Below, in pieces: positions 58,401 to 64,000 of a stretch of DNA of 64,000 nucleotides (position 1 is the stretch's first letter; each line of letters opens with the position of its first letter). The position numbers and the translations under genes were made by a program. The DNA lies in assembly GCA_934699585.1 (NCBI GenBank), contig CAKUWY010000018.1:6174-70173 (forward strand), in the 5' to 3' direction. This DNA comes from an uncultured Fibrobacter sp. GTDB taxonomy: Bacteria; Fibrobacterota; Fibrobacteria; Fibrobacterales; Fibrobacteraceae. The notes beneath the pieces were generated by a model. It did not search any database. It worked only from the letters and a program-made list of their open reading frames with translations, and was not told the DNA's origin.

Positions 58401-59327
58401 CTGAAAGAAAAACGCCCGCCTCTCAGCAAAAAGACTTTGGAATGCCTGATTATGGCCGGCGCTTTGGATGGCCTGCCGGGGAGTAGGGCCGTGCTGATGG
58501 CCACGGTGGATAGGGCGCTAGAAGTGGCTGCCCGCTACCAAGAAGACAAGTCCAAAGGACAGATGTCTCTCTTTGATATGGGCGGGGCTGATTCCTCTAT
58601 TTCTAACATTGCCGAAGTCTTGGAAGAAGCCGAGGAATGGGGCAGCGTAGAAATGCTCAACAAGGAGCGTGAAGTTCTTGGGCTTTGCCTTTCGGGGCAC
58701 CCGCTTGACGAATTCCGCCCCGAATTGATCGGTTTTACCACCTGCAGCCTGAGCCAAGAAGAATTGGCCCGTAAAGAGGGCTGCGTGGTGGCCGTCGGTG
58801 GAATCGTCACGCGGATGCGTTCTATAGAAACAAAGCGCGGGGCTACCATCGGCTTTGGCGAAATGCAGGATTTCCAGGGCGAAGTGGGACTGTTCTTCAA
58901 GAAAGACACTTGGGAAAGTTTCCGGGACAAGATTTCCGAAGACGACCGCATTTTGGTGAAGGGAACGCTGGAATACCAGCGGGATAGAGATAAGAATATC
59001 ACCGAGCAGATGCAGGTGGTGGTAGAAGAAGCCTACCAGCTGGACTATGTCCGTGATCGGATGGTCAAATACATCCACGCCAACATCTATTCTTCTATGC
59101 TTTCAGAAGAATTCTTGCAGAAGCTGGAAATGGGAATGCAACAGTTCGAGGCCTTCGAAGGGGAGCCAGGAAGCGAGTTGGTCCTGCACATAGAAACGGA
59201 ATCAAGTTACGAACATGGGCTGACACTTCACAAATACAAATTGTCCTATTCTCAAGATGTACTGAATTGGCTCAAGCAGGACATGGGTGCCTCTAAGGTC
59301 TGGGTCTCCGGGAAACCCCGCAGGTAG
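55452..59327 (+). CDS. dnaE: DNA polymerase III alpha subunit
   Basis: The 1291-aa replicative polymerase has an N-terminal PHP domain (HLQVHSEFSVLKSS, LTDHGAMFG), palm motifs GPGRGSAAGSLVTYIIGITD and PDIDTDFSDRDRGRVIDYV, fingers with IRRIMAKKMPEKME, a helix-hairpin-helix and OB domain near the end. An extra charged segment (about 335-400, KEKKKKVTASYC...) is inserted before the palm compared with E. coli. It is full length. lpxB follows after 5 nt, so they are likely cotranscribed. Confidence 0.95.
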   Translation: MAFVHLQVHSEFSVLKSSARLDGILEAAAAENAPAVALTDHGAMFGILEIQTRGKDLNKKRKEQGLPPVKTIYGCHVYVDSPSANQKDPTTYERLTLLVENDVGYYNLLRIVSFRYEDGDRWAEIPSVPLSVVNEHKEGIIAIAGDFFSRYGQNVAAGRNSVAREYIESLDKIFDRDHLYLSVCDNGIPQQKLLNDYNVQLAGELGREVVAVADVHYIKQEDAQAHKVLRCISLKETLNDFTDKRFPTDQFYFKTEQEMQALFGHIPGAIENTVKIADRCNFTVKTGIGDEYWPRFKIPEDFLASEEYQSIKAIMKAEYDAEYPVVRERELKGVIKEKKKKVTASYCADKGIAEEALTDEDKAEIERLSQPEFFDDDDNNAWEKNVRRWCKPGGDADIYITHLCNQRLKWRFPNEDFKFPAHDTEVAARMYKELNCIRNMNVAGYLLIVWDFINWSREHGIPVGPGRGSAAGSLVTYIIGITDIDPLTFDLLFERFLNPERVSMPDIDTDFSDRDRGRVIDYVTEKYGKECVGQIITYGMLKSKAVITDVARVLGIPPQEAKAITKLFPQRTLNFSLKQAWTGKDKKGNNLEDGYSPEPLQAMINSRASYQNLWDIAKKLEDLPRQTGVHACGVVITPTPIYNLAPLYRAAPEDTPVVMYDKHYAEDIGLLKMDFLGLINLSIIQDTVNMVKKNRGIELDMGHIPLDDKETFDLLGKGMTTTVFQFESPGMQKYLRELKPTRIFDLIAMNALYRPGPLEQIPHFIARKQGKEEIDCYHPDLEQVLGETYGVIVYQEQVMKLAQILGGYTLGGADNIRRIMAKKMPEKMEKLKPEFFRKCEANGYDHALIQKVWDAVLPFCGYAFNKSHAAAYAYVAYQTAYLKAHYGPEYMAASMTSKMGKTEDIVTIIQECKRLGIPVLSPDINSSQGIFTANTKHQILFGLAGIRNVGIGVVEDVVAAREKGGPFKSIFDFCKRVAEYQGSLKEKRPPLSKKTLECLIMAGALDGLPGSRAVLMATVDRALEVAARYQEDKSKGQMSLFDMGGADSSISNIAEVLEEAEEWGSVEMLNKEREVLGLCLSGHPLDEFRPELIGFTTCSLSQEELARKEGCVVAVGGIVTRMRSIETKRGATIGFGEMQDFQGEVGLFFKKDTWESFRDKISEDDRILVKGTLEYQRDRDKNITEQMQVVVEEAYQLDYVRDRMVKYIHANIYSSMLSEEFLQKLEMGMQQFEAFEGEPGSELVLHIETESSYEHGLTLHKYKLSYSQDVLNWLKQDMGASKVWVSGKPRR

Positions 59328-59332
59328 TTTCT

Positions 59333-60475
59333 GTGCAAGAACCATTTGTCCTTTTCTGTGCAGGGGAAGATTCCGGAGATGTTCTGGGGGAGGCCTTTGT
59401 ACAGTCCATAGCCCAGCGGGGAATGCTTCCGGTGGGTACGGGGGGCAGCCGTATGCAGAATGCGGGACTTGTTCCTATAGCAGAATTTAACGAGCTTCCC
59501 GTTTCTGGATTTCTGGATGTTTTGCCTCGGACGGCTAAGCTCCAAAAAGTTTATCGAAAGCTGAAAGACCTGCTTTGTTCCGAGGAATGCAAGGCCTTTA
59601 TCGCTATCGACTATCCTGGCTTTAACATGAAACTTTGCCAGGTCGCAAAAAAGATAGGGAAGCCGATACTTTATGTGGCTCCACCCCAGATTTGGGCCTG
59701 GAAACCGGGTCGCGCCCAAAAACTGGACGGAGTGAATCTTGCCGTACTTTTCCAGTTTGAAAAAGAGGCCTATGCGCAAAAGGGCGTCAATGCCGACGTC
59801 TTGCTCCATCCATTTCTGTTGCACGAAAACCTGTACCATACTTTGCCCTACTCGGAACAGTTGGATTCCAGCGAAGAAACTTTGCTCCTTTTTCCGGGGA
59901 GCAGGCTTTCTCAGGCAAAACGAAATATGGACTTGTTTTTAAAGGTGGCGGAGGCGTGGCTAAAAATGCCTTCGTCACAGACCGCTACAGGTAAAAGAGT
60001 CAAGCTGATTGTCCCTCGTGAATCCCTTATACCCTCTTTGGAAAGTAACATCCAAAAAATAGGGGAGGGTGTGCGCCAACAGTTTTCTGTTCAGGTGGCG
60101 CCCGAAGATTCCGAAGAGCGCCGTATGCTGTTCGGGTCGGCGTCTATGGCCCTTGCCACTCCGGGGACGGTAACACTTGAGCTTGCCCTTTCGGGAACGC
60201 CCTTGGTGGTGGCCACAAAGCCCGATTTTTTGACCTATGCTTTGGGCAAATTGCTTGTGAAAACAAGAACTTTCGCCATGCCCAACATTTTAATGAAAAA
60301 AATGTTGATTCCTGAATTTATAGGCAGACTCACGAAAAAAATGATTCCCCAGATTTTAACGGCCATGCACAATCAAGACCTCGCTAAATCAAGGCAGTTG
60401 GCCATGTCCTTGACGGAGCGCCTCGGCAAAGGCTTTGTTCCAGATTGTTTTGTGGATAAATTATTTAACGGCTGA
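59333..60475 (+). CDS. lpxB: Lipid-A-disaccharide synthase
   Basis: The 380-aa GT19 enzyme joins UDP-diacylglucosamine and lipid X. Family blocks are GEDSGDVLGEAF, VGTGGSRMQNAG, AIDYPGFNMKL, PPQIWAWKPGRAQKL and LATPGTVTLELAL. The start is a GTG 5 nt after the dnaE stop. Together with the LpxL-like gene at 8351 it shows that the cell makes lipid A. Its end overlaps mutL (opposite strand) by 11 nt. Confidence 0.93.
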   Translation: MQEPFVLFCAGEDSGDVLGEAFVQSIAQRGMLPVGTGGSRMQNAGLVPIAEFNELPVSGFLDVLPRTAKLQKVYRKLKDLLCSEECKAFIAIDYPGFNMKLCQVAKKIGKPILYVAPPQIWAWKPGRAQKLDGVNLAVLFQFEKEAYAQKGVNADVLLHPFLLHENLYHTLPYSEQLDSSEETLLLFPGSRLSQAKRNMDLFLKVAEAWLKMPSSQTATGKRVKLIVPRESLIPSLESNIQKIGEGVRQQFSVQVAPEDSEERRMLFGSASMALATPGTVTLELALSGTPLVVATKPDFLTYALGKLLVKTRTFAMPNILMKKMLIPEFIGRLTKKMIPQILTAMHNQDLAKSRQLAMSLTERLGKGFVPDCFVDKLFNG

Positions 60476-62315
60476 ATTTCTTGGCCAGTTCGTCCAGAGA
60501 AATTCGCATAAGTGTCGGAGTGCCGTAGGGGGATTTTAACGGGTCTTCGGTAGCCATCAGCTGGCTTACTAGTCTGGACATTTCTTCGGGTTTCAGCTTG
60601 TCGCCTGCCTGGAAGGCGTTAGTTTTGGCCCAGGCTTTGGCCATAGACTCCTGAACTTTGGCGAGGTCCGCTTTCCCACCGTTCTCGATGCAGTCTTCCA
60701 AGAACTCGTGGACCGATTTTGCCGCCCTGGAAATAGGCAGGTTACAAGGGATGGACCTAATCTGGAATTCCGAACCGCCGAAAGGCTCTACATAAAAACC
60801 CAGGGTCTTCAGGGAATCTTTTACAAAGTCGAAAATTTCCCGTTCCATTCTGGAAAATTCGGTGAGCTCCGGAAACAACAGCTCTTGACTGTCAATGGAG
60901 CCCCCGTTCTTCAGAATCTCCAGAGCCTGTTCGTATAGAATTCGGCTATGGGCGGCATGTTGGTCAATGACCAAAAGCCCTTCGGAATCTTCGCTTATAA
61001 TATAGGTGTTTGCCGTTTGGAATACCGCCGGGGGAGCCCAGGGGGTGTTTTCGGGTTCGGGGGCTTCCTTGTTCCAGAGGGGGTCCTGCAGGGAATCTTC
61101 CAGAGAAATAAGCTTGCCCGCTTCGGGCTGTGAAAACAGGTCCTGGACTTCGTCTTTGTCGGGAGTGTAACGGCTGGTTCCGCTGTCCTTGAACCGCAGA
61201 GCCGAAGCGTTGAATTCCTGAAATTTCGGAGTTGCAATGGGGGCTTGGTCATTGGTCGGAACTTCTGTTCCGACCCCGCCCGCTATTTCTGAACTTAAAT
61301 CGATAAGGGGGGAGTTCTTTTCTAGATCTTCTCGGAAGGTTTCTCGGATGGCGTGGGTCACTACCAGGAATACCAAGTTCTGGTTTGCAAAACGGACTTC
61401 CCTTTTGGCGGGGTGCACATTGACGTCGAACTCCATGTCCGGCATGTCCAGAAACAAAACCGTCACAGGCTTGCAGTTGACACCGTAGGGCTCATAAGCC
61501 TGGCTGATAGCCTTGGCGATGGCCTTGTTCTCGATGGGCCTGTTCCGCAGGTATAGGTACTGGTGATACCGTTTGCCGTTTTGTTCCGTAGTAGGCGAAA
61601 TAAAGCCGGTCACGTGGACGCCAGCTTCGGTGTAGTCCACCGGGAGCATCTTTTTGGCGATGCCCGACCCGATGGCTTCGGCGATGCGGGTCCGGAGCTC
61701 TCCGGGGACTCCGATAAATACGGATTTTTCGCCTACCTTGTAGTCGATACGGATTTCGGGGTGGGCCAGCGCGATTTTCAAGACGACGTCTAGAATCTTG
61801 GAGGATTCCGCCACCTCGCTTCCGAGAAATGTCCTCCGGACAGGGGTGTTGTAAAAAAGGTCTTCGATAAGGAAAGTTGTGCCTCGGCTGGCGGCCACAC
61901 CTTCTCTTTCGATGACGTTTCCGCCATGAAGCACAATGCGGTTGCTTTCGCCCTGGTCCGTGGCGCTGGTAATGGTCATTTTAGACACGGCGGCGATTGA
62001 AGCCACCGCCTCGCCGCGGAACCCGTTGGTGTGCAGGTGGAACAGATCGTCGGCACTGCTCAACTTAGAGGTGGTGTTCCGCAGGTAGCACAGGTCCAGG
62101 TCTGCCTGTCCCATGCCCTTGCCGTTGTCGGACACTACGATTTTTTGCTTGCCGCCCTGCTCAATTTGCACCTGGATACGGGTAGCGCCAGCGTCTATGG
62201 CGTTCTCCAAAAGCTCCTTGACTGCCGATGCAGGTCGCTCAATAACCTCGCCTGCGGCGATTTTATTGATGATTTCATCGGGCAAAATGTGTATTTTGGC
62301 GGTTTCCACGGCCAA
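60465..62315 (-). CDS. mutL: DNA mismatch repair protein MutL with eroded endonuclease motifs
   Basis: The 616-aa protein has an intact GHKL ATPase: ELLENAIDAGAT, VVSDNGKGMG, TNGFRGEAVASI and GTTFLIEDLFYNTPVR. A variable linker spans about 335-425. In the C-terminal dimer domain the metal motif DQHA(x)2E(x)4E reads DQHAAHSRILYE (451-462), with Ser457 for the first Glu. The CPHGRPT-like motif reads SPYGTPT (595-601), lacking Cys and His. It may thus lack the nicking activity common in bacteria without MutH. It converges with lpxB. Confidence 0.93.
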   Translation of the reverse strand: MAVETAKIHILPDEIINKIAAGEVIERPASAVKELLENAIDAGATRIQVQIEQGGKQKIVVSDNGKGMGQADLDLCYLRNTTSKLSSADDLFHLHTNGFRGEAVASIAAVSKMTITSATDQGESNRIVLHGGNVIEREGVAASRGTTFLIEDLFYNTPVRRTFLGSEVAESSKILDVVLKIALAHPEIRIDYKVGEKSVFIGVPGELRTRIAEAIGSGIAKKMLPVDYTEAGVHVTGFISPTTEQNGKRYHQYLYLRNRPIENKAIAKAISQAYEPYGVNCKPVTVLFLDMPDMEFDVNVHPAKREVRFANQNLVFLVVTHAIRETFREDLEKNSPLIDLSSEIAGGVGTEVPTNDQAPIATPKFQEFNASALRFKDSGTSRYTPDKDEVQDLFSQPEAGKLISLEDSLQDPLWNKEAPEPENTPWAPPAVFQTANTYIISEDSEGLLVIDQHAAHSRILYEQALEILKNGGSIDSQELLFPELTEFSRMEREIFDFVKDSLKTLGFYVEPFGGSEFQIRSIPCNLPISRAAKSVHEFLEDCIENGGKADLAKVQESMAKAWAKTNAFQAGDKLKPEEMSRLVSQLMATEDPLKSPYGTPTLMRISLDELAKKFSR

Positions 62316-62408
62316 AATATAGCCATTTTTTGTTTTTTTTGTTTTTTTTACTATATTGCTACAAGAAACTAACGCCTGTCCTAGGCGGCTTGTCGGAGTG
62401 AGGTTATC

Positions 62409-63710
62409 GTGTTATCGAATCTGTTTTTACAGTTTACACATATTGAGCTGCTGATTTCTTACCCTGTCAAGGACCTCTTGACTTTGGTAAAAAAAGACCC
62501 TCGATTTACGGTAAAGACTCTAAACGACATCTACTTTGAAGATTCCTTCGTTGATGAGAGCGTTCACCGTTTGATTATGAATACGGTGGTGAACTGGCTC
62601 TATGAACGGGGCGAAAATCCCGATGCCTTTGTGCAGCGTATTATTGACCGCTGCGCCGCTTTTGAAGGGGTTCCTGCCCGTAGTGTGCTGCGCTCTTACC
62701 TTCCTTATGTGTCTCAGTTCTATGCCACCAAGGATGTGCGTCAGCTCTGCCTGGATATTATCCCCAAGCGTTACCCCCTGCTTACCGATCCCAAGTTCCT
62801 CCGTCGTGAAGTTGTTGATGGAAACCGAAAGGAATATTTCTCGTTCCGTTTCGATTCTCCGGGCATGTTGGTGACGAACCCCATGCGGTGGTTCAACGGT
62901 TTAGTACAAATTGGCCCTATCCTTTTGGATACTCCGCCCTACGAACACATGGAATTTAAGGCTGCCCAGACCTCTTTCATTGAAGCCTTGGAAAACAGGG
63001 CTACCGCTGAAATGCGGGATGACGGCTTTGTTTATGTGAACGGCCGTGCCGTGGGTAAGAATATGACCTTCGGGGACTGCCTCGAAGAAAATGGCCTAGA
63101 ATGGGAATTTGACGCCGAAAAGAAAATGACCTGCGTCAAAGCCCTCGAAGACGTGGTGGATGAGAAGGTTGGCGCAGTCCTTATCCATAAGGGCTGTTAC
63201 TATGGTGCCCCTGCCACAATCGTATTTTTTGATTACAAGGCCGATGTGGTGGCTCCGGAGCCCTTCAATAAGCTGATGAGTGCCGTGGTCAAGCAGGAAT
63301 TTGATTCCTGGAAGCCCATCCAGAAGGCTCAGGAGCAGCTTTTGGAAGGCTTAAACGACTCCGTGACGGTCATTTACTATAAGAGCGATGATTCCATTTC
63401 GGTGAACAGCAAGCACCTGATGCGCAACGTGCCTGCTCGAATCCTTAGGAATTTGCTCCGCGAATACACCGCAACAGGTCGTGAAGAATACGAAAACCGC
63501 GAATTCAAAAGGGATCCGGCTATCTGTATGGATCCGCTCCGCCCGAACTTCGAAAGCCGCCTGAACCGTGTTATTGCCCATATTAACGGCACCGACGACA
63601 AGGATGGCAATGTCACGGAAGGTGTCAAGAAGTACTTTGAAATTGAACGTCACCGCCGTGGCGGGTTCAGGTTTATACCTAAGTGCAAGATTATATTTAG
63701 AGAAGAGTAG
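62409..63710 (+). CDS. Unrecognised 433-aa protein
   Basis: The start is GTG (62409), preceded by a GTGAGG site; TATATTG lies about 55 nt upstream. The protein is soluble-looking, with no signal or membrane segment. The N-terminal half is mostly helical (ESVHRLIMNTVVNWLYERGE, CAAFEGVPARSVLRSYLPYV). The C-terminus, LRPNFESRLNRVIAHING followed about 20 residues later by RHRRGGFRFIPKCKIIF, looks like a winged-helix domain of the kind used to bind DNA. That resemblance is weak. I do not recognise a family and assign no function. Confidence 0.6.
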   Translation: MLSNLFLQFTHIELLISYPVKDLLTLVKKDPRFTVKTLNDIYFEDSFVDESVHRLIMNTVVNWLYERGENPDAFVQRIIDRCAAFEGVPARSVLRSYLPYVSQFYATKDVRQLCLDIIPKRYPLLTDPKFLRREVVDGNRKEYFSFRFDSPGMLVTNPMRWFNGLVQIGPILLDTPPYEHMEFKAAQTSFIEALENRATAEMRDDGFVYVNGRAVGKNMTFGDCLEENGLEWEFDAEKKMTCVKALEDVVDEKVGAVLIHKGCYYGAPATIVFFDYKADVVAPEPFNKLMSAVVKQEFDSWKPIQKAQEQLLEGLNDSVTVIYYKSDDSISVNSKHLMRNVPARILRNLLREYTATGREEYENREFKRDPAICMDPLRPNFESRLNRVIAHINGTDDKDGNVTEGVKKYFEIERHRRGGFRFIPKCKIIFREE

Positions 63711-63892
63711 AAGTATTTGTAAGAAAGAAATAGAAATTTAAATAAGAAAAACAAAAGTTCCAAAGCCCCAAAGAATTGGTATATTATGAGCGTTGGGATA
63801 TTAATGGGTAAATCTTAGGACAATTTATATCATTGCTCCCCTCCTGATGAGTTCTAAGTTCTTTTAATTTCTCAATATTTTCTCCTTCTTAG
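63711..63892. other. Gene-free AT-rich gap
   Basis: No ORF of coding character is seen. It is A/T-rich with TTGGTATATTATGAG near 63776-63790, which resembles a -10 box and could drive a small RNA ending at the strong terminator at 63893-63922. This is a suggestion only. Confidence 0.3.
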
Positions 63893-63922
63893 GAAAGGTC
63901 CCCCGCAAGGGGGGCCTTTCTT
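63893..63922 (+). terminator. Strong intrinsic terminator
   Basis: GAAAGGTCCCCC-gcaa-GGGGGGCCTTTC followed by TTATT. The stem is long and GC-rich with a tetraloop. It can serve the 433-aa gene or a short transcript from the gap before it. Confidence 0.8.
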
Positions 63923-63937
63923 ATTGTATAAACCGAA

Positions 63938-64000
63938 AACCACCAGCTGGGCTGGTGGTTCTAAAGAAGCCTTCTGGCGGTGATGAAAAAAGTCCTCTAG
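63938..64000. other. Hairpin and conserved-looking tail at the window edge, possible IS200-type left end
   Basis: AACCACCAGC-tgg-GCTGGTGGTT is followed by CTAAAGAAGCCTTCTGGCGG and TGATGAAAAAAGTCCTCTAG. From memory, this hairpin-plus-tail layout resembles the left region of IS200/IS605-type elements. No transposase is within the window, so the call rests on resemblance only. Confidence 0.3.

Overview
The window is a 64-kb stretch of a free-living Gram-negative chromosome, most likely a Fibrobacter species or close relative. The evidence is a lipoprotein at 25765-26799 with a FISUMP-type domain, a large beta-helix protein with a C-terminal segment like a type IX secretion sorting domain, lipid A genes, and a plant-type DapB. 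No rRNA, phage, CRISPR array or complete transposon was recognised. The genus is inferred from protein content and was not checked by a search.

Layout. 1-5307: end of purB, then on the minus strand hslO, a ThrH-like phosphatase, an acyltransferase, a YbjQ protein and a THUMP methyltransferase. 5308-7911: two small envelope genes and one intact tRNA-Pro(CGG) within a dense repeat array. 7912-23163: mostly minus-strand genes (Smr protein, LpxL-like acyltransferase, UDP-sugar pyrophosphorylase, mraY, DUF3943 protein, gatA, DUF4321 protein, rpsD, a lipoprotein, a 1024-aa beta-helix protein, endA), with a zinc-ribbon protein and a LysE exporter on the plus strand. 23379-28375: folC, then a repeat-rich accessory segment with the FISUMP lipoprotein, a remnant of a second folC 3' end and a RelB/YafQ toxin-antitoxin pair. 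28376-31196: operon orn - penicillin-binding protein - lgt. 31402-54165: fabF, DUF2279 protein, Wzi-like protein, CapD-like dehydratase, phosphatase lipoprotein, cvfB (minus), metallophosphatase, two cytochrome c assembly genes, scpB, mutS, dapB, ABC permease, ruvB (minus), der, plsY, gpsA, a flippase-like protein (minus) and a methyltransferase. 54154-63710: glycosyltransferase (minus), dnaE, lpxB, mutL (minus) and an unrecognised gene.

Shared roles: envelope building (mraY, the penicillin-binding protein, lgt, lpxB, LpxL-like, plsY, gpsA, fabF, Wzi-like, CapD-like, glycosyltransferase) and DNA upkeep (mutS, mutL, ruvB, dnaE, scpB).

The main novelty is in the repeats. I use five family names. 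R1: a chain of hairpins joined to pieces of tRNA-Pro. R2: a G/C-rich unit with CCCCTCTCCTAGG and GGGGGAGGCYTCCCCC blocks. R3: GTCATCC-hairpin-GGATC units. R4: TTTGAGCTATGAGGT units separated by small hairpins. R5: a 249-bp unit. Several show compensatory changes between copies (different stem sequences, pairing kept), and R2, R3 and R4 units lie in frame inside protein-coding genes. A second theme is a TATATTTG-like box 4-10 nt before many start codons, which suggests leaderless mRNAs.
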